The notes beneath the pieces are model-generated. The model worked only from the letters and a program-made list of their open reading frames with translations, ran no database searches and had not been told where the DNA came from. From NCBI GenBank assembly GCA_020698575.1, contig CM036242.1:10861624-10925623 (forward strand): DNA of 64,000 nt. Direction: 5' to 3'. The position numbers and the translations under genes were made by a program. Source of the DNA: Bostrychus sinensis (lineage: Eukaryota > Chordata > Actinopteri > Gobiiformes > Eleotridae). This document shows positions 1 to 11,500 of the stretch, piece by piece. Each line of letters opens with the position of its first letter. Positions within the stretch are counted from its first letter, which is position 1.

Positions 1-608
1 TCAGCTCATTGCATCAAAGTACAATGGGTAAAAAATGCGCAATGTAATCTAAACTGGCATTACCAAACACCTTAGTCATTTTTCCTGACGGTCAGAGTTC
101 ATGAACCCAGACTCGTTCGAAGCAGTTGTTCCAGACAGAGTTTTGAGTTGCATGTAACGCAGCATCCACCTACCGGCCCCTGTAATGATTTAATTATCAA
201 ACTCCTTAATGCCAAGCGTCTTCTTTAGTTACAGCAGTCAAAGGTTAGCTTACAGCACTAGTTAGAAAAGCACTGGACCTCTCACTGTATCTTTGTGAAG
301 GACAGACTGTGGCCAGCAGCTGTCAGGTGTTGGCCCTACTCAGAGGCCAGTGGACTAGGGTAGTGAATGTGATACGTGCCTACTCAACTGTCGACGGGGC
401 TGCTGGAGCGGACAGGTATGGTACAAGGTGTGATTAATGCGCCTTAGATTGGCATATCGCATTACTGTTCGGCCAGACACCTCTAAACCAGCACAGGCCT
501 TTAATTAACAACACCCATTAGTGCCATGTCAGGTATTTATCCACATTTAGAACCAACACAAGATCCTCACTGCAGAAATGCAATGACACAGGTTTAATAG
601 TAACATTT

Positions 609-740
609 TCAAATCAATTTATTTATATATCCCAATATCATAACAACAGTCACCTCAAAAGACTTTAAAACTGTATCTTCCAAAGGTGCAGAACAGAATT
701 AAACATGAAAGAATTCTGGATCCAGACAAAAGAAGAATTA
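609..740 (+). repeat. fragment of a teleost interspersed repeat
   Basis: Starts TCAATTTATTTATATATCCC and runs through CAACAGTCACCTCAAAAGAC. It matches the head of the repeat at 41281 (TTTTATTTGTAAAGCCC ... CAAAAGTCGCCTCAAAGG). Confidence 0.55.
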
Positions 741-831
741 TTTGTTCCATGGGCGATTACTAACCTTTCTTAAAAATTTCATCCATTGTTGTGATCAGGT
801 AAAAAAGGTTGGGTTTATTCCTTTTTAGGAC

Positions 832-930
832 CATGGTGAATGAATGTGAGTGTGATTGGCTGTTTGTCAGTGTAAGTGTCAGCCCTGTGATTAACTGGCC
901 ATTGTCTGCCTCAAGCCCACAGCAACTGAG
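832..930 (+). repeat. fragment of SINE middle region
   Basis: GAATGTGAGTGTGATTGGCTG ... GTCAGCCCTGTGATTAACTGG corresponds to the middle of the full SINEs at 30085, 48620 and 51659. Confidence 0.6.
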
Positions 931-2736
931 CTAGGCTCAAAAAGTTATTTTATTGCAGATCATACATATGTTAAATAGCACTATTTGTATCACATTTAAA
1001 ATGTTTTTCTAACATTGAGCAGTCCTAATGTAGAAACTGCATTATATTATATTAGGTGACAAAGGCTTTTGGCAAGCAAACCCGATAGCCTTGTTTTAAT
1101 TTGATGTCTCAGTCTTCCTCTAAGCTACAATCAATATCAGTTAAGCATGACTGCAACCTCTTAATTAAGTGGAAGATGAGGCAATGTAGCAGGGGTAGAC
1201 ATGTTAAATACAAACTGGGCAGGTTGGCTGCATAAGGAAATGGATCAGAGCAAGCCATCACCATGCTAAACAACATGTAGTTCTGTGTAAGTCATTTAGG
1301 CGTGCTAATAGACATAGCCAGCCTGTGGCTACACACATCAGTGACTAATTTAGCACACAAGAAAAACAGCCTTTTCTCACGTGGAGAACTGCTCATGTAT
1401 GTATTATTTCACCTACTTCTATTTGTTAAATACAGTTGTAAACCAAATTCAATATCTTTCTGTTCACAAAAGGGGCACATACCAATAAATTTGTGTTTCT
1501 TTTTGTTTTTAAGAATTGGGAACATGTATGAACAAAATGAATTTGTTTTTCAACTTCAGGTAAATGTATTATCTGACCTATGTATCATATCTATTACATT
1601 TTTGACCTACTTCTACAAAGACACGGCAACAAGGCAAAATGTCCCTCCAGGGCTCCTATAACTACTCACTGTGTGGTTGCAGCTAATTTGCAAAGTTTTG
1701 CAGCTATTGTTTATAATTTATTATTTATAGGTAGATGGGTAAGGGCTGGTCCAATGTGACTGATGGGTCGGTTCTGGCCCCCCAGGCCGCCTGTTGAATA
1801 GCCTGCCAGTTAGTCATAGTGTTGACACAATCATTTACTCTCACACTCATTTATTCATATTTAGGGCAATTTGTATTTTCCAATTCAACTTTATGTACAA
1901 GCATGTGTTTTGACAGTGTAGGGAAAGCTGAAATTTATAAGAATCAACTTCTTTCGCATAAAAACATTTAGTCATTTAAAATAACTTACTGTAATTGTGA
2001 TACTGATCTATTTATTTGGTCCATTAACTGATGATTTTAGAAAGGACTTTGAGCCAATTTGATTGAATATGATGACAGAATTGCTAAAGTGAAGAGTTTT
2101 CGTTGACTCATGATTATCATGAATGATCATGCTGTTAGTGGTTTTAATATTGCTGATTACATCTTAAAGCAGTATAACTGAAAACTGGTTACCATTCAAT
2201 GCCTATTAGTGACTCATTTATTTCACATCACAGGCCAATATTACCCTGCTGCATGTTAAGTCTACAGATGGCGAGACTACTGCTTGGGTAAGGCTTTACT
2301 CCCAGACTGTCCTTGACCACCTCAGGGCTGTATGAGTTACAGTGACAGGCCGGTGACAGCAGGAGACACAGGGACAAGGTTACACCATCACCCCCCTCCA
2401 CTTCCCCCTGATCTGACCCCAGTAAACGTAAGCCATTGCCTGGATCTTATTTACACTCCAGGCCGCTCGGTAATAAAAGCTCCATCATGCAGTATTCATA
2501 GGGCCTCTCTGTATGACTCTCAAGTTGGGGCTGCAGGTAAAAACACCAGACACAGGACATTTACACGGCCACGTGGACAACGGATGGCCTTTCTCTCCTA
2601 CTAACACTAACAGTCTCAGTTCTAGGAAGTTCTTCATTAAGCCTCGTGATGTTCTTCATGTATAGGTCATAAGATGCAGAATTTTTATTAAAATTAGGCT
2701 AATGTTGGAGACGTTAATACTGGCACAATGGTAATC

Positions 2737-3103
2737 TGTTATGTTCCTTGTCCATGTCTTGTTTTCTGTGTTTGTTTCCCTTGTGTTTTATTTTGTAGTC
2801 TTGGTTTGTCCTCGTGTTTTTCTGATTTCCTGCTTTTTGTGTTTCCCGCCCTTGTGATTACCTGCCCCGCCTTAATGTGTTTCACCTGTGCCTCATCCTA
2901 GTGTGTGTATTTAAGCCCTGTGTTTTCCCCTGCTTTATGTCGGTTCATGGTCGAGTATGGTCTTGTTTGGTCGTTTCTTTGGTTTTTCCTCTTTTGAGCT
3001 CCTGTGTTTTGTCTCCTCGTGTTCTTTTGTGAGTATATTAAAAGTTCTTTTTTGGGTCTGCATTTTTGGGTCCGTTTCCCTCTATGTTCCTCGAACCGTG
3101 ACA
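2737..3103 (+). mobile_element. solo LTR of a retrotransposon
   Basis: A 367-bp block starts TG and ends CA (TGTTATGTTCC ... AACCGTGACA) and is flanked by a perfect 6-bp direct repeat GTAATC (2731-2736, 3104-3109). It contains a TATA-like GTATTTAAGCCC near 2908 and an ATTAAA poly(A)-like signal near 3038, in the order expected of an LTR. No internal retroviral-type coding sequence is next to it. Superfamily not assigned; Gypsy-type is plausible. Confidence 0.75.
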
Positions 3104-3109
3104 GTAATC

Positions 3110-6100
3110 TACTTTATTCCAGTCCTGTGACCCTTATAAACCATATGAAAGAGGATTTAACTAATTTGTACACATTGCTCTGGCTGGAGTTCACAATTTT
3201 CACCAATGTTTATATAGAAAGGACTTCTTTTGATAAGTGCCCTCCCGACCAATTGCAGCTCACAGAAGAAAATAAGGATCTTAATCTATAGCACCCCAGG
3301 TTTTAGCTTTTGAGCACTAAAAACGTAATAATGATCCATGGGTTTAAAGATCCCCATAAAATTTAGCCCATTATGCCTGTAGCTAGCTATATTAGCTATA
3401 ACAAGAAAATAAAAAATAATAAAAAAATCCATCTTATTAATAAGCCCTTAAGGTGAAAGTGCTCCAGTAAAATGAAGTACTTCATAATTCTATCATGTAT
3501 GATCCATAATGGGAATATACTGTAGAATAGCAATAAAAGATGCATGTATTTTGTTTTTAATATTGCATTTGCAGGTTTTGGGATTTTGCACACACAATAG
3601 GCAGGGACAGTTCAGTTCCATTTTTTAAACAATATGTCAAAACGCGCGCTTATTGGGATGGGCAATATATGTTTTATCACATGATGAGAGCAGGCCCTAC
3701 CCAATTTCTAAATCAAAATTACATACATATTTTCTGGATTTTGAAGCTTGAAGTGTTTCACTGAGTAGCCATTTCAGCACACACTGGGCAAATAAAAATG
3801 GACAAGAGTCATGTCAAGAAAAGATATACGTACTTTAAAATGCAATATCTTATCAATCGCAAGCTTTAACACTAAAATATTAAGTGCAATCACAGAAGCA
3901 TTAGATGACACATGTAGTGTTTAAGTACATGCTACCACTGTCTCCAGATATGTTTGTTGTAAGTGCACTGGGGGGAACCATGAGTCACAGAAACAGCCTG
4001 AGTGTCCTTGTTATTGCGTTTATAAGCCATAGAGGCACTTAGATGTGTGGACAAGATGGACCTCTGAGGGAGTGTGTAATAAAAAAACAAAGGCCGACAG
4101 TGATGGATGGCCAGGTCAGTGCGTGGCTATGGAGAGCTGAGGTGTTGGTAACATCCAATTGAGTCCAAATGGCTTTGGGTCATAAACGGGCTAAAAGGTT
4201 AAAAGGTGGGAAACCAATAGAGCAGCTTTTCACATCTGATAGGCTTATTATATAAGCCGGGCTAAAGGGGACGAACTGAAGGGAGGGAAGCAAGCATCTG
4301 AAAAATATTTAACTACAATCTAAAAATAAAAACTAAAAAACTAAAATGTGTAACGATGTTTGTATAAATTAGTATTGAAAGATTTGTGACTTTTTGTGAC
4401 TTGTATATTTTCTATCTGAGCTGTGTTTAATTATGCCCAATTCAAATGTCACTAGTGATAGCACACTAAAAAGAAGACATTCGTTACATTCTAATATTTG
4501 TAAGAGCTGTAAGATTATAATCTTACAAACTACATTATTATAACTGTATTATAAACTAACTCTATTACATTTACAAAAATTATAATCTTTGTAAGATTAC
4601 AATGCTAACATGAAGAGAAATAAAGACAAGTATTTGTCTTAGTAAGATGTTGTGTCTCCAGGTCACTAACCACAACTTCTATAACGCAGTTTCCCAGAAG
4701 CTCACTCTAAGAGCAGGCTATTTAGTCTGCCTAATGTCATGTTGCTTATGTTATTAAGTTATATTATTAAGTTTGAATATTTATACACATAATAATGACA
4801 ACTTTAGCCCAGTAAAATTATAACTGCTGCTATAACCTTTGCCAAGGAGCTTTTGTGTATTGGTTTGTTGGGTTTGTTGGTGTGGAACCAGAACACCACA
4901 CGGGTCCAAGATTCTGTACCACTGCAAGATAGGGCCAAATGTACTAACTCTAGGCGCAAGTGGGCTGTATTTAATTGAGAGCCCAATGCCTTGACGGAGT
5001 TCTGCACTCTCCTTGTGCTTGTAGTTGTTTAAGTAGTTACAATGGATTTAACATAAATGAAATTAGCAATTTCTTTTACTTGTCTACCCATACTGAATGT
5101 AAAGAGAGTTAGTGGAAAATTTTATCTAGGAGAAGGTACATTTTTCTAAAATATGGGTATGCATGTGAAAAGGCCAAGATACACAGAAAAGGAAGGCAAT
5201 GTTTACAAAAATACCTGCCTCCGTATGGACCAAGCATACACTCCCAAACATCTACGCCCAGGTAGATTATTTAATCTACTTTCATTTTCTTCTCCCAACC
5301 ATAAAAAACACCAACACCAAACTATATGGATTTTCTGCTGGGCTAAATTGACTGAGAAGTTGTTGGTCTTGCAATATTGGCTTTCTTCATTTCAGTGTAA
5401 CCATTTCCAGTGCCAAACTGATCAGCAATCTCTTTCAGCTACGACTATGAAAGATTGGCTTTTAATGAAACCGCCTCATAAACCGAGGAAAGGGGTGAAA
5501 ATAAAATGACTGTCTAGTTTTGCTGGATAGAAAATTTACTGGTTTAGCCCAAGAAACAAACCACTACGTCAAGTCAAGGTTAGCCTGAGCAGTGATCAAT
5601 ACTTCAATCTCAATAAAGCAGCTCAATAGTGGCTGATTGATGGAAAAGAGAAAACGCAGAGTCGAAAAGAGAGCAATAGAGGCGGCGACACCAAATGCCA
5701 ACCTTGTCATAATGTTCGCAGGACAATAATACATCTAGCAAGAGAGGAAGGATGAAGCGCCTCATCTGTGGCAGGTACGATGGGCTGATTAAGTCTACCG
5801 CTGTCAGACCTTACAACCAGAAATCAATATCATATATGTTTGCAACCTTCAGAGCAGAATAAATAAATGACGACCTGAAAGGGCCTGAAAGATGCCCTAA
5901 CGCTGAGCGATAAACATGTTGAAGAAAGATTGAAGAGAAGGAGAAGAGTGAAAAATGGAGAATTCCAGATAAGCTTAGGAGATCGATACATTGAGTCATA
6001 CAATCTTGCAATGAAAATGGGATTGGGTAAATGCTAATGTTGTGTTTTAGTAATTTGGTATAATCATACATAATGGAGGTGTGAGCAATTCTCAAGAGAA

Positions 6101-6287
6101 GAGAGCTTATTATCAGCATGCAAATAAAATTTCAGAGCACCTACAATGAATGTACAATCGCTCCAGTGGCAAAAACAAAGACAGATATTACAGGGCTGTG
6201 CAGTACACTACAAAGCATGTTATGTGGCTGAAAATGTATTACTTGAGATCAAGAAAATGGGCCAAGGTATAAAAAAGCATTACAAAC
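3110..6287. other. map2k5 intron 8, no gene seen
   Basis: AT-rich, mostly without recognised repeats. About 5580-5830 is less AT-rich and could be conserved non-coding DNA. Contains the 20-bp palindrome at 4508. Confidence 0.5.
4508..4527. repeat. 20-bp perfect palindrome
   Basis: TGTAAGATTATAATCTTACA equals its own reverse complement. A half-copy (TTTGTAAGATTACAA) follows at about 4587. Confidence 0.75.
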
Positions 6288-7286
6288 TAGGGCTGTGCCA
6301 AAAATTGAATTTAAAGTTGAATCACGATTAAGTATAGGGTCAATCTCGATGACAAGCTCAGAGCCCTTTCATTCAATCTGGACAAGTCTTCCAGCGAGTA
6401 GCCGCAATTAGCGGAGTGGCTGAGGAGCACATTTACGGTTAGCGCCCACCTGTTACAACGAGAGCAACTAGGAACAAGAGTGGAGTTTAGAGGAATAACT
6501 ACCTTAAAGGTAGTTCTTATTTAAATGCTACACATTTAAATAAGAAACTCATTAAAAAACATGCAACAACAGCAACAAGTGCAGCAACAGCGCTAATAGT
6601 GGATCTAAACTAACGTTAGCGTTTCCTGTGCTGCACAAAAACAGCAGTCCAGACAACTGTTTTATGCTGCAATTAATCCATAGGACAAACGGGCAAAACT
6701 GTCCATATATATATTTCAACTCTCCTAACACTGTGAAAATGCCGCAAATGCTTTGAAACGGGGCGCGCACACCATGGTTTGCAGTAAAGACAAAGGAGTG
6801 CGCAGCTGCAGAGCGTCACGTGACACGTGTCAATGCCGCATCTTGTTCCTTGAAAAGGTTTTGTGATCAACACAAAGTTTAAATTAGGTGATTTTACTGT
6901 TCATAGTCTGACAAAATGAGAGAGCTAGGTCGTGAAAGTGTGTGGAGAGACAGGACAGTAGATAGAAAGAGAGGAGTTTTTCCAGCTCTTGTCATTGAAG
7001 CTGCCGCAGTCCAGATGCTGCTGCTCTCTCACGCACTGCAAGGAACTTGAAAACTCACAACATATCATCTTGCCTCTTTTATTTGTTTAAATTATTACTG
7101 TATAAAAACTAAGCCTCACAATGAAAGACTACATTAAATTTCCCACTTTCCTATTACATTAAAATCTAAATCTAAGGATGAATCATAGCCATGATTATTA
7201 GTTTTTAATTGTAAAGATAAAATATCAAGATCGACCAATATGGGAAAAAAATTGTGATTAAATTTTTTGCCATATCGCCCACCCTA
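6288..7286. mobile_element. hAT-type non-autonomous transposon, 999 bp
   Basis: Starts TAGGGCTGTGCCAAAAATTG and ends ...TTGCCATATCGCCCACCCTA, with terminal inverted similarity. It is flanked by a perfect 8-bp duplication TTACAAAC (6280-6287, 7287-7294), the hAT hallmark. No transposase frame remains; the small frames inside are not protein-like. Confidence 0.85.
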
Positions 7287-7494
7287 TTACAAACTTAACA
7301 TCCACTATAAGCATAAACTGTATTCCCTCTTTAGTTCAAAGTAGCATGACTTATGTGCTAGCTTGACAATTTATATTAAAATGAAGCAAATAATTATTTT
7401 CTACCACTTTGTGGTAGCGAGTGCCATGTACTTCAAAGCGCTCTGTGGGGAGCTGCACCAGTAAAAGGGACATAACTCGGATGGATAAACTGAT

Positions 7495-7860
7495 TTGAAA
7501 AGCGGGAGGACAGGAGGACAGTGGAAAAACTACTTCCCATCATGGACAATCCGGCTAACCCGCTTCACCGGACTACAGAGGGGCAGCAGAGCTCATTCTC
7601 CCACCAACGCATTCAGCCCCGCTCCCACAGTGAACGCTACAGGACTTCATTTATACCATGCTCAGTACAGCTGTACAACTCATTATTCTGTAACGGATAG
7701 CCTTGTACATATTTTGTATCTTACATTATTTTATTACTTATAACTATTCTATACCTATATATTCTATCCTTTAACTGGTGTTTTAAGGGTGTTTTTATGT
7801 GCAACTGCGCTACTGTGACTAAATAATTTCCCTTGGATCAATAAATTTTAAGTATAAGAA
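7495..7860 (+). mobile_element. LINE 3' end, Rex1/Babar (CR1-like)
   Basis: The open frame GGQWKNYFPSWTIRLTRFTG is the degenerate C-terminus typical of teleost Rex1/CR1-like LINEs. It is followed by an AT-rich 3' end finishing AATTTCCCTTGGATCAATAAATTTTAAG, the usual tail. It is 5'-truncated, as most copies are. Family name from memory. Confidence 0.7.
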
Positions 7861-8224
7861 AAAAAGACTGTTCGCATCCGCTATTTGATGGCTGGTAAAA
7901 ACAAAGCTGGTTAGCATCTTGCAAGCTTGTAAGAAGATAAACAGCATGTATGCATTTAAGAAAAAAATACTGAATAGCCTAATAGCATATTGTAATGAGA
8001 ACTATCTGATGTCATCTAGGCTTTATATAAATATGAATTTAAATAGGCTGGGACACTCCAACATGTTGTTTCCACTGATGTTCAGTATTTAATGTTGCTG
8101 CTGGAAAAAGTGTCTATTCTAATGCTGGCTATGTCTGTTCATAAATATTGGCAATGCATTCAAAACATGTTTAACATGGCAGAGACAATTGCAGGATGGT
8201 AGCGTCTATTGCTTAACTTTAAGG

Positions 8225-8375
8225 TCAGTCAGTCTGCTGCAGGGAAGCCGTGGCTACAGAAGTACCTTGCCACCACTGTGTGTGGAAAGTGAATGGATAA
8301 TCCAATGTAAAGCTGCTTTGAGTGTCCCCAAAAAATGCTATATGAATAAAATGGTCCCGTTTTCATTTTTGTAAT
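8225..8375 (+). repeat. 3' part of a tRNA-related SINE family
   Basis: GGGAAGCCGTGGCTACAGAAGTA ... GCTTTGAGTGTCCCC...ATGCTATATGAATAAA parallels the elements at 35810 and 57235 (CAGCTGTGGTTACAGAAGTAG ... AGCGCAATATAAAT). Confidence 0.6.
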
Positions 8376-8517
8376 AACTAAACAATCGGAACGGTAGCCT
8401 TCATAGGGTTGGGGTGGGTGATGGTAGTACTGGAATGGAAAAAATAAAACTTACAAACTGAATGTACTGTGCTGCAACCTTGAGCCTAATTGAGTGTGTG
8501 AGCCTGAAAGCACTTAC

Positions 8518-8582
8518 TTGTAAACTGTGCCACCATTTCCATGGCCGAGCTGCTCTTGATACTGAATATCTTGAGCATTTAT
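8518..8582 (-). CDS. map2k5: map2k5 coding exon 8 (kinase Gly-rich loop)
   Basis: Acceptor TGCTTGCAG, 65 nt, donor GTAAGT. It encodes INAQDIQYQEQLGHGNGGTV then Y plus two bases of the next codon (Lys in human). GHGNGG is the ATP-binding P-loop of MEK5. It is the last exon found; the following human exon (AYHVPSGKILAVK) has no recognisable counterpart down to base 1. Confidence 0.96.
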
Positions 8583-11500
8583 CTGCAAGCAACAAAGACA
8601 TACACTTAAGCATTTTGAGGGCACTTGAAAACATGACAACAGTTAGGTCCAACAACATTGGGGGGAGGGGGGTGGGGTCAAAACATAAAGGTGGGCTCAA
8701 CAAGATCATAAACACGATGAGCATTCAGGTCAATCCTATTCAGCGCCAAAAAAAGAGCAACACTGGACAGATGAGGAGAGAAGATCAATACTACACAGGA
8801 TGGGAAGCTTATAAAATCACACCATCTAAGAGTGAGAGGGAGAAGAAGAATTTAATGACAGGTAGCTGATGCTGTTATTTACTGCCACATTCATAAAATG
8901 TGTGAAGTAAGTAATAAAATAAAGCTTGTCAGAGTAGCTTGAAACATGGTCTAAAAATGAGCTCAAATGCTTCCTAATTCACCTCAAGTGATTCTGTGAG
9001 CAGGGAGTTAGGAGAATGAGACCAAATGAGCAAATAGATGGAGAAGAAGAGAGAGTACAGCTCTATTACTTCACTGTGTTAGAGCGTAAACTCAGAGGCC
9101 GTTGGCTTAATTGTCTCCTGGACTTGTTAACTACGGAGTAAAATAGAGAGATGCACTAGAAAAAGACTGTGCCAGTTCAGTCTCTGGATCCCACTGGCCA
9201 TCTGCCTCAGCAGCTAAAACCGAAAAGGTTTGTATGCCCGAACATTTTAAGGCACATTTCTATTAGAGTGGTATAGTACATTTTGTGTCAGAAAGGCATG
9301 CTTTTTACAAACACAATACTTTGGTAATACCTCCGGCTAATACAGACCAAATTTTATAACTTCTCTTGCCTTTAATGGCGTTTCCTTCGTCACCTGTTGA
9401 TTCTGCTGAAATCGGTGTTGTTGTTCATTCCTATGTGAGTTTTTTCTTTGTCCTGTTACCATATTAACAACAGTAAAGTCTGACTGACGTCAGACGTAAC
9501 GACCACATTCAAACCACTTGAAGTCTTTCAAAAACTGGCTTTTGCTGCTGCCTCCGTTCAAAAATAAGTACTGAGCTTCCCATAATACAGCACACTTTGA
9601 TGTTTTCCCGCCCCTTCGTTTTTCTGATTAGTTGCAAGTGTCTATTCAGAATCACATATTAAATGCTTATCTGCTATATGTGCTTCACCTCTCCATTTGA
9701 AAGGATCCTCTTCAGTTCAGCAGATGATTTCTTTAAGCTACAAGAAAGGTAAGAACATACTGTAGTTATTTTTTCCTTATTCATTCATTATACATTTTTT
9801 TTTTAGCTTTTAGCATTTATTACTAGCTTTTACTTGTCTTTCAGCAAAATTGTATTAAGATCTGAAACAGCCACCCTGACCTCACCACCTCACCTGTTGT
9901 TGGCCATGGAGTTGGTAATGGCATGAGTGCAGTCATTGGCTGGGTTAGGCCTTGTATTAACCTGAAGGTTCACAAAAACACACATTTAATAGCTGGAAAC
10001 ACACATCTAGACAAGCTAAGTGGTCAAGGCTTGCAGACAGACAAACTAACAGGCAGACAGACATATGGCCGGACCACCTAATGAACAAGAACAAAACACT
10101 GGCTCTCAGTTCAGCTTAGAGGTTAATTGGCTTTTGTGGGAGAGGCGAGGGGAAGGAAAGAGAGATGCCCATATAGACGAGGAAGCAATGGCCAAAGGGG
10201 AGGAACCATTAAAAAGGAATTGACAATAAATTGGCTACAGAAAATTATGAGATGATAAAAGCATATCACAGGGGACCATTTACATCTATTAAAATGTATG
10301 TTTACTCTATAGACCTCTGTACTCAACCCAGTTATTGAACACAAAAGAGCAGCCAGGAGCTTGTAAACGCAATACTAAAAATAACTTGTTTAATTGAGGT
10401 CAAAAGGCCACCGTGTTGGGTCTACTAAAGCGCGGGGATTCTCTGTTTAATTAGTGCCCAGGAAGACCTAATTTAAATGGCACATAACAGTTAATGTGCC
10501 AATTACTGTGATATTAAAACAAGATAAAAAAGGCTAGCATTTACAGCTTTTAGAAAAACCTCTTTTCTTTTAACTGTGTGTCCTTGGTGAGATGTTATAT
10601 AGTGCTTTAAGTCAATGCAAAAGGATACAACTGAAGATATCAAATGTATTATCTATGAATATAAAGAAGGTGTCAAGTCATTTAACCCATCGTAATTAGC
10701 AGTGGGTTTCAATAGTGACATATGACTGACATGAAACGGTATCAAGAGGGCCATTTGTAAATGAAGGAGGAGCATCAGTCAGCCATGAAATTGTCAGCAT
10801 TAGTCCTGTCTAACCAGTGCTATCATATAGAAAGAGGATCACAATACTCTAGAGGCAGGAGATACGCAGAACACCTGTTTCTTAAAGGAATAGTTTACCA
10901 TCTTGTGTTGTTCTACATATTACAATTACAGTATCTATCTATTGTTTGTATAAATTGGTTTATTCCCAACGGTGGATAGCATACACCAAGTTTGGAGAGG
11001 CAGACAGGAGCAATAATACAGAGACTAGTGAAAATTTTATATTATGCAGAAGTGTCTTTTTGGGCTTTCTACCATGTTATAATGCTGTTCCCTCACCAAA
11101 ATATACCTGGTGTTGTGTTTTGTTTCATTCACACATGTCTAAGTATTCCTGTATTCTCTGGCACTGCCTCTCTGTGAACGCCAAACGGCTCATTTCTTCC
11201 TACCAGCTCCTACTCCAAGAAAGTCTGCCCAACCAGTAAGTCCTCTATATCCAATCTGCTCTCATTCATGTATAATAAAAAAAATGCATCATACTATAAG
11301 ATCAAGGACAACAACAGCTTTTTTTTTTCTCTTTTTCTGTTCAAAAGAGTCCAACAGAACTGCACTCTGTCAGTCTATCCACTTGTTTTGTATATAGCAC
11401 CACTAAAGTATTTATTGAAAACATTTTCTTTTAGTCAGATAATGTTTTTAAAGATTGTAAAACATCCAATGCTGTTCTAGAGGTGACCAAGATTGGTTTA

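Larger units (their letters stand above)
1..2736. other. map2k5 intron 8, left part; no exon seen
   Basis: AT-rich intronic DNA with two repeat scraps (listed separately). The open frames at 1302-1661 and 2332-2604 show no protein-like composition. No motif of the remaining MEK5 kinase domain was seen on the minus strand. Confidence 0.6.

Noticed and set aside
61..115. Minus-strand PSGK followed by an AAG|GT donor, like the next MEK5 exon (VPSGKILAVK)
   Set aside because: A stop codon comes directly before PSGK and the ILAVK part is absent; chance match.
8401..8869. Open frames on both strands around exon 8
   Set aside because: They overlap map2k5 exon 8 in wrong frames and show no family similarity.
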